The position numbers were made by a program, and so were the translations under genes. Source: Enchytraeus crypticus (taxonomy: Eukaryota; Annelida; Clitellata; Enchytraeida; Enchytraeidae). Taken from it: DNA of 64,000 bases. Location: NCBI GenBank assembly GCA_905160935.1, contig CAJHZI010000447.1, positions 1,925,001-1,989,000 on the forward strand, in the 5' to 3' direction. Below, piece by piece: positions 1-13,200 of this stretch (its first letter is position 1; each line of letters opens with the position of its first letter). The notes below the pieces were generated by a model. That model did not search any database. It saw only the letters and a program-made list of their open reading frames with translations, and was not told the DNA's origin.

Positions 1-415
1 CGATGTTTATATGCAGTATATCGGATATGCCGTGACAGACTGACGGTTTGACGGAATAAGTTTGTGAAGTTTCAGTCCAGGTGAGTAATAGCTGTTGTTT
101 ACAACTACATTCCTATGTAGGGGAAGTATAGGCTTTATTTGATTATTTATATTTGTCATCAGATACAATATAATTTATTTAGCTCATACAAATTGCACAT
201 ACAAACGGGTCATAAAGGAGGATATATAAATCCTATCTAGTTGACAGCCCACAATCATAAGCAAATATACACAGACAACAGCTCATAATAATACGCCAAT
301 TAATGCAGATTACAACACATCAGATTCTCATAAAGTTGTTACTGGAAAATACGGTTAAATGATCAACATAGAAGTAAGTGGTAAAAATAGTAAGCAAATT
401 TAAAGGTGAAGTTAT
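1..415. other. Unassigned window edge
   Basis: No gene is recognised here. A strong 5' splice-site-like string (CAG followed by GTGAGT) lies at about 79-87, so the first 80 bases could be the end of an exon, but their short open frames match nothing I know. The rest is AT-rich and featureless. Confidence 0.3.
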
Positions 416-1261
416 TTAGAAAGTTGTGTACAAAAAGTCTTTATATTGTTTTATAAAAAATTTAACAGATTGGACTTTGGGAATGGTTAAAGGAATATTA
501 TTCCAGACCGAAAAGCAATAAAATCTAAAGGATTTATAACCAAATGAATTGTTAATAGTAAATAAGTAATTAGTATTAGCTAATGTGGTATTATAAAAAC
601 GAGTAGCACGTGAAGAATTAAAAATATCATGCACTGCTGTGGACATTACACCATGAGAATAGATACCTTTATAAACAAATTTACCAATAAAGAGTTTATG
701 AAGTTGAAAAATTGGCAAAGACTTGTAATTAAGATAAAGCTGTTTAACATGATAAGATCTAGGTTGACATTGTAATGTTCGTAAAACTTGATTACATGAA
801 TAATGCAGTGGCAGTAGAGACTTTAACGTAGTATGACCATAAATTTCTAATCCGTACTGAATACGCGAATAAACCAGAGCAAAGTAAAGATCTTTGCGAC
901 AGTTTTGGGTTATATATTTTCTACGTCTATAAAACATACCATTAAGACTATTTATTTTACATACTAGAGAATTAATATGATATCTAAAGGATAATTTATC
1001 ATCAATTAATACACTAAGGAATCTGGTAACATGAACTCTGTTAATTACGCCACCATTCATCTTTAAACACAAATCATTATCAATTAATGATTGCTCATCA
1101 TCCCTGTTTGGGAAAAATAAAATAAAGGCAGACTTTGAGCAGTTCACAGTAAGTTTATTGCTTAGGAACCAGGTATATATCTGGGAGCAAGCTAAGTTAG
1201 CCTCTTGGAATAGATCAATTAGATTATTACTACTCACAAAAGGCGATGTATATTTTAATTG
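416..1261 (-). mobile_element. 5'-truncated non-LTR retrotransposon, RT C-terminal part (family A)
   Basis: On the minus strand an open frame of about 280 codons encodes the C-terminal part of a LINE reverse transcriptase. It begins with the TS residues that normally follow the YADD catalytic box, then the WFLSNKLTVNCSKS motif (thumb entry), FLSVLIDDKLSFRYHI and YSRIQYGLEIYG, and ends with SVWNNIPL, the usual tail signature of CR1/jockey-like elements. The frame is closed by a stop at about 1262-1264, exactly where YADD should be, so the catalytic core is lost. 5' truncation is typical of target-primed reverse transcription. The frame itself has no internal stop, which suggests a fairly young copy. 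Clade assignment within CR1/jockey is uncertain. Confidence 0.85.
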
Positions 1262-1264
1262 TTA

Positions 1265-2189
1265 ACAGTTTCTGTTTTGTGTAAAAGACTAAATACTATG
1301 ATGAAACTATCCCCTGCGTTGACCTCTATCACTGCTATCGATTGTGAATACCTTGGGTTGAAATGAATATCAAATACATTGGTCAATAGATGTATGGACT
1401 AGTGGGTATAGAAGTAACTTATTTATTGATAAATGGTTATATTAGGATCATTACAGACCCGACAACAAAACTTCTCTTAGAATGTGGATGCAGATGTAGA
1501 ATATTTGTCAGAAGATTTATTTATGTTGCCTTTAAGTTTTAATTATATTTTTATCTGCATGGTGATATTTTTGATTTTATTATCACTTAATACGCGTTTA
1601 TATGTATCTATAACAAAGCTGCACTTAAGATATTAGAAACCAATATAAATGTATGAAGACATGCAATGTGCCATGTGTGAAATGAAGTAGAGAAAAAGGA
1701 AGAAGACAATTTAAATAGTTTATAATTTTGTGACATAATTTTCTGAATCCTTAAGGTAAGTTTACAGTAAATTTTGTAGAAATTTGCTTACAAATGTTAA
1801 GGTGAGAAATTTCTTTCTTTGAAATTTAACTTAAAATTTGTGCAAGGTTAGGGTTTAGATAAGAATTATATTAATACACTTCAAAAGTAGTCTCTACTCC
1901 TTACCTCTAACTGTAAACTATTAATTTGCATAATTTATATGATTCTGTTAGATTTGTCCCTAAAAGTGTCAGTCCATAAGTGACTGACGTATTAGCATTG
2001 TGGTGGTCTTTGAAGTTCTGCTGTCTACAGTGCTATAATGTTTGCAATAATTTCAATTAGTTTTCAATTTCAATTGAGTCAAGACTGTATAGGGACTAGG
2101 GAGATCTATCACATTTGGCTAGAGTTTCTAAATGTCAGCAGTGTCATTTTTATAATAGATTTAATATTAGACAAAGTAGAGGCTGATTA
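1265..2189. other. AT-rich stretch without recognised feature
   Basis: Short open frames only, no similarity recognised, no strong repeat structure. Confidence 0.4.
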
Positions 2190-2360
2190 ATAATAATAAT
2201 AATAAGGGCACATAGGGCCAGGAAGCACAGATGCTTGTTTAAGGCCCATTTCCTCCATCCTCTCCATGGTTATTAGTAATCGTTGCCATTTGATGGCGCA
2301 TCAATTGCAGCCGGCGCAGATTTAAGAATAACCTTCCATCACTCTGGGATTTTTTCTGTC
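2190..2360 (-). mobile_element. SINE fragment with ATT-type tail (SINE family F)
   Basis: Read on the minus strand, the block containing GCGCCATCAAATGGCAACGA and the following CCATGG matches the central part of the better preserved copy at 61027-61310. It is flanked by a short (AAT)n run at 2190-2204, consistent with the 3' tail of that family. Diverged and truncated. Confidence 0.5.
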
Positions 2361-3481
2361 AAAGCTGTCAACATGATATAGCGAGTTATTTAAAAATTAA
2401 TGAGTGGGTTTTGTCTATCACCAGTTTGATTTATGATGTAAGTAGTAGGCTCGAAGATTGCAAAATTGCATTAAGCTATATCATAGTTGAAAAGTAAACT
2501 AAATGCCTAGAGGTTAAAAAAGTTAAAACACACACTATAGTTTGCAGCTTTACTAAAAAAAAAAAAAAAATGCAAGTAAGGATATATTGAAGATTATTTA
2601 TAAGTAGTGACATTTTAACAGTTATACATGCTTAAAATTTGAGACCACTATAAAAGTGTTCTATATATTGTATTCTGAGAATCTGTTTATTAGAATTTGT
2701 AACTTTGGGCAATTATTTCCTTTAGAAATTTATTACATAAATGCCCAGAATACAATTAATATTAATATGCTATAGAAATTAAACTTATGACCCAATAACT
2801 ACTTGGAAATAAATGCAAAATGTTTCTATAATGAATTAATATAAATTTTGTAAACTGATATTTGAATGAAGGCCTATAAATAAATTAATAAAATGCTAAT
2901 ATCAATAGCTCTAACATATATCTGTATTGCAAGTTTAATTATGAAATTTGCTAATTATAGTGTATTGTATAGATTTAGACGTACCATGCAAATAAGTTGC
3001 CAATTTGGTTTGGCCCCCAAAAATATGCCAGTCTGTTGGACCTGGCTTCGACCCTGCTGCGGCCTCCTGTTTGTCAGGCCAGTTTGCTTGCAATTTGCAA
3101 TTAACTCGGCCATTTAGTAGTTTTAATAGTGGGGTATCGGTTTTTTTGTTGAGTGATCCTCATGTTTTGGAAATGTAAGTTGAAGGTGTTTATTTATATG
3201 TTTGACAGTTGTGAAAGACAAAATTCAAAGAGATTGCATATTTTTAAAATTGTGTGTTTATAAAATTTAGGATCTATGTTTTTTGGACCAGATTTGTAGA
3301 ATTTGAAATTTTCAGTAGAAAATAATTAGACGAGAGACATCATCATCATCACATCATGAGACATTAATTTAAAGCTACTTCTACATTCATATTTTTTGCT
3401 AATAAAGAATGAATTTTAAATAAATTTTAAAGAATTTTTAAAGAACTTTTAAAATTCATTCTTATAAAGTCTATGTTACAA
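2361..3481. other. AT-rich stretch without recognised feature
   Basis: Only short open frames; the 74-codon frame at 2893-3117 has no recognisable domain. A run of 16 A lies at 2555-2570. Confidence 0.4.
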
Positions 3482-3509
3482 GATATATATATATATATTA
3501 TATAAGATG

Positions 3510-3568
<59 letters not shown>

Positions 3569-3600
3569 ATATCTTATATAATATAATATAATGTGATATA
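3482..3600. repeat. (TA)n microsatellite
   Basis: Long, slightly interrupted alternating TA tract, with imperfect ATATAAGATATA variants at both sides. Confidence 0.95.
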
Positions 3601-4089
3601 TTATATAAGATTATTAGCATAGGATTAACATATGGTTATCATAATCCTCTTCAAGTTTATTCTATTCTAAAATCAGGTCTTTTTGCTGGCTTTAATAAAT
3701 TCTGTTTCATAAAGTCCTAGAAGCAGCAATACAAAGTCATTTATGTACTTTCTGACATGAATAATATTTAATTATATGTAGAATTTTGTTAGTTTGAGAG
3801 TAGGCCTATAGTAAGAAGTTGTGTCTACTAACGTTGTGTTTTCATGCTGACCTGACTTTAAAATAAAATGCTGATTCCTTAGGAATTAAGGTTATCTTAG
3901 TTGTAATTTCTAAATTGTTATGTTAAAATTTGAAAACCAACAATTTAATTCAGCAGCAAATTATGTAAAATGTCACTATTTGCAGACAATTATCATTGCT
4001 TCACTCATTCAGTAAAAGTGAAAGGAGTTTTCAATAACTTTAGAAGTTTAACATGAGTTCCCATAGTATTATGCCTAGCTTGGGTTTCG

Positions 4090-4185
4090 AATGTCTTAAT
4101 AGCGTAGAGGTAACGTCATGAAGTTTTAAATGACAGACCCTGAGGTGAATTGAACCCTCGTGGGTTCGAATCCCAGCCGCGCTGA
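4090..4185 (+). mobile_element. tRNA-like repeat (pseudo-tRNA or SINE head)
   Basis: Contains an A-box-like stretch (TAGCGTAGAGGTAACG) and, about 60 bases later, a perfect B box in GGGTTCGAATCCCAG. The acceptor stem does not pair, so I do not call a functional tRNA. It fits a tRNA-derived SINE head or dead tRNA copy. Confidence 0.4.
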
Positions 4186-5670
4186 TCTGAGAGTAAAATC
4201 TCGGACATTCGCTGGACTGGTTAAACGGAAAATGGAATAAATTGCCTAATGGTTTAAACATATGGTATTAAAAGTAATTGATATCAACATAGTTGATCAT
4301 TTCACTATAATGCGTATTTACTTTTATTTTACACTGATTTCAAATTAATTGGACAATTTTGAAGCAGTTGAGACTTGAGAGGGATAATTATATTGCTGTT
4401 GCACTGTAGAATACAGTAGCACTACTTCAATACTGAGAGTAGTCGATGCTTGCAGAGTGCATAGCCATTAGCTCGATGCTTTTGATCTGTGGATTTTGTA
4501 AAATAACAGATTCTGTAGCTTAATGGATGACTAGGCATGTCTGCAGTGAATATACCAGTCACTATATAGAATTATTTTCTTTAATATTAATCAGTAGTTG
4601 TCTCGTCCAAGTCTTTCGGTTTTAAGTAGTTAGAAGATTTAACCATTTCAGAGGACTTCAGAGGGATATATCCGTTTAGTATGACAATTATAAACTGCAG
4701 AGTGCATTAAGTTCAGATTTGTGTGCTTTTGTTCTGAGGTTGGCTGTCTGTCCAGTCCAGTCTAATTGCCTCATGTTTCTTAACAGTTCACTGAAGCTTT
4801 CCAACTCTTAATGCTTGTCCATGAATTTTTACTAATAACTATTGTTAACTGTTTTGTGAATCTGTTAAAACCGCCAGTATTCTTTTCTAGTTACACAGCA
4901 CACTTGTTGACAGAGTTGCCTTGCTTGTTTCTCGTTTTGTGTGCTGGCAGCTCTGTGTGGTTGTTTAAGTGTATTGTATAGTTGCTAAGCTGTCTGCTGT
5001 CATGCGTATTATCCCCACCATTCGTGAGAAGAGTTCTTGTTGCTTCTTCACATGGCGCTCGCTCTCATGCTATCTATATTAAAATTCTTTCAACGAAGTT
5101 AAGCAACCACAACAACAATAACAACAAACACACAACAACAACAATATACGCTCATTAGCGCATTCAATGTTATCTGTGCATTTGCTAAAATATTGATTAC
5201 CAATAACTCTACTAAGTATGTATGATAAATCTTGTTTTCTGTAATTAGCGTACTGCTTAATCAGTGGCATATAAATAATACTTTGTTGCATCTTTTGGCT
5301 TGGATTTATGATGTTTGAAGTACAGCAGCCTATAGCTGAGAGCTCAATGTTGAGTAGAGTTTTACTGAGCACTTCTAGTCAGCCATGTTTATTCGCTCTC
5401 ACCTCTATGCTCTGAACCCCAAACGATTTCTTGCAAATCAATGTCAGCCTTGTGTAGCAGATGTCACCCTCATTGATTATATCATTTCAGTGTATGCTTT
5501 AGTTGTCTGTGTACATACTGTGCTACACTTACGTCAAAACTCTTGTAACAATCCCGTAACTTTGAAACAAAGCACAAAACTGGATTTCAGTTAGTTACCC
5601 GTAATTTAAAGGCAATTTTCACAGTTTAGTGAATCGTTATACAACTTGCAATTCAATAACCATAGCTGCT
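4186..5670. other. Stretch without recognised feature
   Basis: No coding similarity and no clear element; a CAA-rich run lies around 5105-5150. Confidence 0.35.
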
Positions 5671-5676
5671 AATTTT

Positions 5677-5678
<2 letters not shown>

Positions 5679-5715
<37 letters not shown>

Positions 5716-5772
5716 GATACAGAGAGAATACAAAAAATATATATAGAAAATATATATATATATATATATATA
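5679..5772. repeat. (GA)n followed by (TA)n microsatellites
   Basis: A GAGA/GACA run at 5679-5724, then TATA at 5738-5772, adjoining the solo mariner end. Confidence 0.9.
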
Positions 5773-5798
5773 ATTATGTGTGTATGTATATAAAACTT

Positions 5799-5971
5799 TT
5801 GCTCTGCTGAAACTTGCATAACTGGCCTATCTATGTACCAAAATGGATGAAAATTGGCCACCTCATCAGAAATTAGTCCTTTAGTAATTGATAAAAGTTT
5901 TATTGGAAAATATTAACAATAGCCTGAGATATTAAAACATTTTGAAGGTGTAATCTTTTTTTTTACTCACC

Positions 5972-5974
<3 letters not shown>
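5799..5974 (-). mobile_element. Solo terminal repeat of mariner-like element (family M1)
   Basis: The sequence from TTGCTCTGCTGAAAC to the terminal ACTCACCCTG matches the right-hand terminal repeat of the elements at 14938-15791 and 29386-30767 over about 175 bases. It ends at a TA dinucleotide that runs into a long (TA)n tract. No transposase and no second end are present, so this is a deletion remnant. Confidence 0.85.
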
Positions 5975-6036
<62 letters not shown>

Positions 6037-6045
6037 CATATAACT
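5975..6045. repeat. (TA)n microsatellite
   Basis: Perfect TA tract directly abutting the terminus of the mariner remnant, which inserts at TA dinucleotides. Confidence 0.95.
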
Positions 6046-6960
6046 ATATATGTATATATTAATATATATTTTTTTACAATTCAGTAACTAAATTTTCTGA
6101 GTGACGGCCCGCAGGGCATGATGAAACTGTTGACTAATTACTTACATAGTGCTGTATGTCTATGTCATGTAGCATGCTATAATTGCAGCATTTTGCTATC
6201 TAATAGTATCTAGTATCTACTATGATCTATCACTTTCAGATAGCATGATTTGATAGGCCTATAATAGTTATAATTTACACTTACATATAGCTATATTTGC
6301 ATCCGGATTGCATAATGTAGTGATTCTCAAACTCCTTTTATATATTAATCGTCAAATGCATAGCATTTAAAATTAGTAATTTAGGTATTTAATATCATTT
6401 TGAAATTTTTCTGAACTAAATGGAAATGCTAACAAATTTATGAGAAACAACATACAACGTTATAAATTAAAAGTAAGACTGTTACACTAACAAGTATGAT
6501 TATAGGTGAAGTCAATCTGTCAGAAACTATTTTAGTTTAATTTTTTTACAGTTTTCCGAATTTTCTTAGTAGTTAACGAAAACTTTTATTTAGGTTCAAC
6601 ATTTCGTTTTGAATAATGCATATTATTGATAGTTGCTACTAATTTATTTAAGTGAATGTAATGAATGATGAAGGAATTAAAAAGTTCTTAATTAGCTAGA
6701 AATTGACAATTGTAACTTCTTAGGAAGTTGTCATTGTTCTTAAACTATTTATAAATCTAATCATAATATATACAAACAAACCATTTACAAAATCCTGTAG
6801 GCCCTATACAGTTTTGAAGTTGGTACAGAAACTTTAGTGCATTAAAAAACACAAAAAACCAAAAACAGAAAGAAACAAAATACGACAAAAAATATGTTTT
6901 TCATCACTAATAACATATATGAATTGTGTATGGCCTGAAGTTGGTATAGGTTGAAGTTTG
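6046..6960. other. AT-rich stretch without recognised feature
   Basis: No open frame or repeat that I recognise. Confidence 0.4.
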
Positions 6961-6962
6961 TC

Positions 6963-7066
6963 ATAGCGGATCAGTATGTGCGGGGTTCAAATCCTGGGCT
7001 CTCCCGTCATTAACTTCGCTTTCGAATGAGGAAACTGTCGTTAACATCAGCTTTATCAACTTTTTA
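6963..7066 (+). mobile_element. tRNA-derived SINE (family A), 5'-truncated
   Basis: Carries the family hallmark GCGGATCAGTATGTGCGGGG followed by the B box GGTTCAAATCC, the middle block with TTCGCTTTCGAATGAGGAAA and the 3' block GTTAACATCAGCTTTATC. At least ten further copies occur in the window. Confidence 0.8.
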
Positions 7067-7530
7067 TAGATTACTAAAATATAACGCTAATGTTTTCAAG
7101 ATGTGACCTCCACGACAGTGTATGGAGTGGGGGAAAAGTGCTAGGTAATATATAGATTGAATACTACATTTGTTTGCAGATGTTTATAGTTCTTGTGAGC
7201 TAAGACGTAAAGTTTTCAGCGTCTATAACTTCTCTCGTAACAGCGCGCGTGACTTGATCACTGGGAACGAGATTTACTCTGGCTCTTGTTCCAGATCTGC
7301 ACAAATAAGTTTTTGTTTTATGCAGTAATTGAACGAGGCGCTGAGGATTTGCTGCCAAAGCTGTCGACGTATTTAATAATGTGTTTCATTTCAGCTAGAG
7401 AGTCTATGACTCTACTTTTACCGTGAGGTGATATAGTATGTATGCACCTATTAATGCGTAGTCTTTAGCTCACTAGTAGTTCGTTGTTGGTAATTCGGTA
7501 AGCAAGACTCAGTAGTTGGAACATTCATTG

Positions 7531-7660
7531 CAAATAAATCTATGAAACTTGCTATCAAGAACTATATGATGAAGATTATGATGCAAAAAATCTATAAAAA
7601 TGTTGCAAATAAATCTATGAAACTTGCTATCAAGAACCATATGATGAAGATTATGATGCA
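7531..7660. repeat. Tandem duplication, about 72-bp period
   Basis: A block beginning GCAAATAAATCTATGAAAC occurs at 7531 and again at 7603, each with the sequence CTATCAAGAAC and GATGAAGATTATGATGC. The copies are nearly identical, so the duplication is recent. Confidence 0.8.
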
Positions 7661-8093
7661 AATAAAGGTATATCTAATTAGTGCAATATATGTATAATCT
7701 GACTATCAAAATTTACGTGTAAATTGTTGCCCGTAGAGCTTATCATTTACGGACAATTAAAGTAACTATGGTAAATGATAATCTCTCGTCCATATAGACT
7801 ATCTAGTATACTTATATCGCATGCATTTGTAAAGCTAGCCTACCGAAGATTTTGCTCGTTTACATTTAGAGTATCGCCCCAGCAGTAGCAAAATGACCTA
7901 CATGTGTTTAGGTTTCCCATACATGTACTACTAGTGTAGATCTCTTTGTGGCGTTTGTAGTAATAAAGTTGTGTGCATACTGTGTGTGTTCAGTGCGCAG
8001 AGCTTATGCTAGTGTGAAGCGAGCTCTATTTACTATGTAACTCCTAAACTTTGTATTTTGTATTGCTTTTTACAACTTTATTTGGCATAGTTA

Positions 8094-8094
<1 letters not shown>
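7661..8094. other. Stretch without recognised feature
   Basis: No coding similarity or recognised repeat. Confidence 0.35.
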
Positions 8095-8154
<60 letters not shown>

Positions 8155-8263
8155 AAATGATGATATATAAAATTTTTATTTATATATACATTCACAAATG
8201 TAAAAGTTATGGGCGAGAGACTGGGCACAAGGTTTTTACTCACAGTGTATATACTATATAGAG

Positions 8264-8342
<79 letters not shown>
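8095..8342. repeat. Two (TA)n microsatellites
   Basis: TA tracts at 8095-8151 and 8267-8340, separated by unique AT-rich DNA. Confidence 0.95.
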
Positions 8343-8343
<1 letters not shown>

Positions 8344-8399
8344 ATATTATATTATTGTTGAGATATTATATAACTATTATTATTATTGAGATATTATAT

Positions 8400-8795
8400 A
8401 ATTATCATAGGTTTATCTTTTTGCATAAATCAGTGTTTTCAAATGGTTTAGCTGAGAATTCAGAGGCTGATTATGATGACTATTTGGACTATGTATTCAT
8501 TAAAAGAAAATATTCAATTGAGATTCAAGACTCATTGGCCTGTATCAGGTATAAATTTTGGAATTATTTTAAAGAGATATATGCATAGCTAATACTAATG
8601 ATATTTAAGAAGAGTTTGAGTTTGGTACTTTAGTTATGAATGTTTAATTTCTTTATTTTCTCTATATTGATTTATGTTGTGTTTATGTTGTGTTTATGTT
8701 GTGTTTATGTTGTGTTTATGTTGTGTTTGATTTCTATTGTAGGTATTTCTTACTGCCATGAATTTGGTGAAATAAAGAACATATAAAAATGTATA
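8400..8795 (+). mobile_element. LINE 3' end (family B), heavily 5'-truncated
   Basis: The frame ending at 8588 encodes the last 60 residues of the same protein as the LINE at 41161-42365: here DYDDYLDYVFIKRKYSI, there [17 protein letters not shown], both ending in a WNYFKEI or WTYFEGI stretch just before the stop. The 3' UTR ends are also shared (TTCTTACTGCCA, then GGTGAAATAAAG and CATATA). An 11-bp repeat GTTTATGTTGT, about six copies, lies inside the UTR at 8673-8735. Confidence 0.85.
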
Positions 8796-9146
8796 ACATG
8801 TATATAAATAATGGTGAATGTCGTGACAAGTATAGACGTCAGAATGGTTATGCTGGGAGTGCTTGTGTTTGTGCTCCGAATATCAATCAAATCTGTATTT
8901 GTTTAACAATTGCTTCTATATCCCTTTGACTCCAAGGCAGTGTGCTTTGCCTTCTGACAGAGGAAAGCTTATCAGATCTGTGTCCTCTAATCTCTAATCG
9001 TATTATGTCGTAACCTGTGCCTGATTCACATATCAATGGGGTCCTACTGCTGAGATATTGCAAGTTCTCTACGTGACGAGCTTTCGAATATCTTCGACAA
9101 GTCTCGATCATTTTATACAGTTGGTTAACAGACTGTATACCATCTT

Positions 9147-9216
9147 TTTCTGTGCAAGGTCGCTTTCAATCTACTTGTGTAGTCACAAGTAAAGTGAAAG
9201 CGACCTTGCACAGAAA
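9147..9216. other. Long near-perfect hairpin (33-bp stem, 4-nt loop)
   Basis: The arms 9147-9179 and 9184-9216 pair at 31 of 33 positions around a TAGT loop. The stem core CTGTGCAAGGTCGCTTTCA is much less AT-rich than its surroundings. It could be a microRNA-like precursor, a tiny MITE or a snap-back insertion; the sequence alone does not decide. Confidence 0.7.
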
Positions 9217-9604
9217 CACATAACCTGTGTTTTAATATTCTCAAATGACACAAATTTTAATATCAGAATTATAATCTCTAGAGTTACATGTATGCTACTG
9301 GATGGTGATGACATGAAATATAACAGTGGATACAATACATGTTTGAAATAGATATGTATGAAATAGATTATGTTTTAACTTGAAATAACCTTTGATTACT
9401 TATTCTTGCCTAGTTGTTAAGCAGGTCTTGATAATTTTATTGATGAATTTGTACGCATGGGTTAACTTAAGCTTATTGTTCTGTAATTTGAACATTCCTC
9501 ACAATTATATTTTTTGGGAATTGGAATCATTACAGTCTTTGTGAATTTATGTTTATATTATAAAGAAATATGTTTATAATAATGTTTATATTATAAAGTT
9601 TGCA

Positions 9605-9850
9605 TTATAAAGAAAAGCTGGATAGGACATACTATAAGGGGAATGGTTTGAATAGGGATCTAATAGAAGGAAGAATGCATGGGAAAAGAGTTAGAGGCCG
9701 ACCAAGACATAGGACGGGATGATTTGGTAACATATATTCGTATATATATAATATAGAGATGAGAAGGAAGGCTGAGGATAGAATTGGTTGAAAGAGTAAT
9801 ATGCCATGAGCCTGCCGTTAGGCAGTGCACAAGAAGAAGAAGAAGGATAA
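9605..9850 (+). mobile_element. LINE 3' end (family D) with AGA-rich tail
   Basis: Resembles the tail of the family D LINE at 30285-30716: the coding remnant for SWIGH, the GRMHGKRVRGRPR-like stretch, and the terminal GAGCCTGCCGTTAGGCAGTGC ending in an AAGAAG run. Frameshifts and a (TA)n expansion show it is dead. Confidence 0.75.
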
Positions 9851-9932
9851 GAAGAAGATGAAGTTCATGTTCAATCTTTCTTCTTTGTAGAAGTTAGGAC
9901 TCGGTGATAACAAATAGTTCTCCAGATGATTA

Positions 9933-10238
9933 GTGATTTGGCTTCCTATAACCAGCTGTTGTCCTCAAATCACTCAGTTGCATACTACCCATTCACCCCA
10001 TGGAGGGTCCTCCTCTGCTTCTGTTCTCTGGATCCAGACTGGCAATTATCGACACTTCTACAGTAAAGCTGTCTCTCATAATGTGCATATAATAACTCAA
10101 CTTCCTATTGAACTTATTGTAGAGGACCTGGCGCTTCCTGAAGCCTATAGCTCATCTGAAGAAACATTGGCTTTTCATGTTATTCGTAGTATTCGCCTAT
10201 CACGCTTGTTTTCAAAAGAAACTATCTTCTCTTCATAA
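9933..10238 (+). other. Unrecognised 101-codon open frame
   Basis: An open frame without family resemblance I can name, lacking flanking splice signals I can pair. It is noted because it is long for this AT-rich region; it may be a relic of a mobile element or chance. Confidence 0.15.
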
Positions 10239-13200
10239 TTCTTTAGTGGATTCCAATTTTCTCATCAAAAGTTGCTACCGGCCATTCAAGTGCTTTCACT
10301 AAACATTAGCTTGTCGTAATGTTCCATGTCTGTCAAAACTAAATAATTAATAGTGCACAATTATACATGTATATACTTTATAAAGTGTTTTCCGTGTTGA
10401 TAGCGCCCTTATTAAATAAGCAGGAGGTCAGGTTTTCTAATACTATGGAAGATATTGCTGCCAGTATAGGTGTGTGACAGTTCTTCCCTCTATTACCGAA
10501 CTAGGCGTAAAATATTGATTTTTAGCCGTCTGTAGGTTTATTATTCTGTTTGGAATGTATTAAGTGTAGTTATTTCTTAAAACCACCCTATAAAAAGGAC
10601 ATAAAAATTCGTATCTTTTGTCCGTTGTATGTCTTTGTATGTTGTATGTAAGAAATTTGACAATAGCACAGTATGTTGATATAGATATTGATGGTTTATT
10701 TGTTTGGAAGAGAATAATTGATTGGCGATATATTGATATACTAGATGGCGCGCACTGCTATGCACATTATATCGTAGGTCTCTATTGTGCAGCGTAATTG
10801 TCCCCTGCAGGTGTGAAGCCGTTACAGAGCACTACGATGTTGCTTTAGCGGCCTTGCATTCCTCTCTCAACGCCGCTCTACATTCCTCTTCTAATACACA
10901 GTATCGGGCAAAAATAGAGAGGGCAAAGATAGAGAGCAGAGCTTAAGAGCTGTAAACGAATTTTCTTTTTACTTTTAGTTTGCCTTCCTGCACTTTTCTC
11001 TTGTATTGTCATAGAATATAAATCTTATTTGAACTCTTCACCATCTCTTAAAATACACGGTTACTTCTTGAACAGAGCGCGTTTGTTCAAGCACTGTAAG
11101 TAATATGTAAATCTTCCGTAATACCCGTCCGTAAACTGGTTTTCCGGATTTAAATTCACAGCAATTATTAGATGTCTTATTTTGCTCTTCGGCTTGGTTT
11201 TGGTTTTGATGTCATTATGCTCGATGTTGTTATTGACGATGATGGTACTCTAATCTAGTTGTTGCTGTTGTTTTTGTTGCTGTTGCTCCCCGCATACAGT
11301 AGGTTGATTGATTTGGTTGAACATGTACGAACTATTATTATTATTATTATAATAATAATTATTATTATTATTATTATTAACAACGAAAACTTATATAGCA
11401 GTGTCATGGTCGAACTCGGTCTTCGAGATTACTTTTCAGAAAAGTTCAATATTTAGTAATAATAAGCTAAATAACAATTACATAAATTTAAATTAATATC
11501 TAAACTAGTAAAAATATCTACATATGAGTGGAACTTTACACTATCCAGCAATACTCTTTCCTGTCTTCATATACAAAATACTTATAATAGACATGCATAT
11601 GTGTGTATAGTACTTTCATGTAGAAAACCTACGCGTATTAAAACTAAATTGTACAATTGTACTATTTAAGATGCCTGTATAAAAACATTAAGATTTTGAA
11701 AACATTGTAATGCACATATTAACGTGAACGCCTCGGTGAAACTTTCCTTTCCTGTAGAAATTTGAGCCATAAATTGCATTTAACATTTTCGACTGTGACT
11801 TACCAGGAGGAACTCTTAAAAATTTGTGCTCAGATTTAAATGTAGCGGGAAGGCATCCCTTCGGCCCCGGCCTTGCAACGCCACAGACGCCTCTTTACGC
11901 TCAAACGGGCCCCATTTGTTGTGTAATAATGTAATTGAATTTTTGATTGATTTTCAGTTTTGATAGCCCATGTTGCTGATACAATATATAAATATTAATA
12001 GTTTTCTGAGGCGACTCGCCACATCATTGTCATGTGGCGGAATGGACTTTAAGATCATGCCTTACGTAAATTTATGAGCAGATCTGAAAGTAGGATGAAT
12101 AAATTTATGAGCAGATGTGCAAATGTATAATTCTGTTATATATTTATTATATAAATATTAAATTATGATCTAGTTCTCTAAAGCACTAATAATTAAAGTT
12201 ATTACAATCTATGTATTGAGTGGAACGGAGCTGGTCCCCTATTAAAATCCAGGCCAATCCTTTGCTAGGTCTGAACTACCCTACGCCTGGCACATGTCTA
12301 TTTCCTGATAAATTAGGACGAAGACACCTCCTCTGAAAGTTGGAAGCTGGAAAGTGTAACTTGTAAATTCTTGAATTGAAATTTCTTGAAGCGATGTGTA
12401 ATGTATAATCTATTTTAATTTAATATTCTATTCCTTTATTTCCTCACTATCGGAAAGAAGTGTATATATATATAATATTATCTTTGTGTCTGTTAAAGTA
12501 GATTATAATTGAAAAGGTATAATAGCGATAGGATTCTTATCCAAGTTATTTTACCACTGTACGTATGCATGTGTCAATTGTGAACTGTCACTTGGTATTT
12601 TTGGTTTTTCTTTTTCTTTTTAAAAAATTCTAACTGTAAGTGTTGATTACTTTGACATACAAATTATACAAGTAATAGTTCTGTAGTCGCTCTGAAGACG
12701 TTGCTTTGTTGATTCACCTGAAACTTTAATTAACTTCTGTCCTTTGAATTCTGTTGTTAGAGGAGAACGCTTTTCATTTCGCAGTTATACAGGGTTTTTC
12801 CTCAATGGAAGGTAGTGTATGGCATTTATATCTTGTTCGCTTTCCTCCTTACTCCTTTGTTTTCTTCACAACTTCACACATTTCTTTTAAGATATAAATG
12901 CATTAAGAAATCTTGTAAATGACTATGGATGATAAGTTCATGTCTAAATTCTTAACCTTAAAGTTAACATTTTCTCATTTTTCCTTCTATAACCTGTTCC
13001 TGAAAAAATCTAGAACATATTTCAGTCCTTTTTTGTTTTGAGCGCACTTAAATTAAGCTCTCTGCCTCTTCGAAAGGTTAGATCTTAGTTTAATGTCATT
13101 TTCGTGTGTCGAAAGTGATGGGCGAGCACGTGACCTTCTGTATCTACTCTCTTGGGTACTTCATTTGTACTAATTCATTTGTAACTTTGTAAGTTCGACA

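Noticed and set aside
4095..4182. A functional tRNA gene
   Set aside because: A and B boxes are visible but the acceptor stem does not pair and the spacing is irregular; a SINE head or dead copy is more likely.
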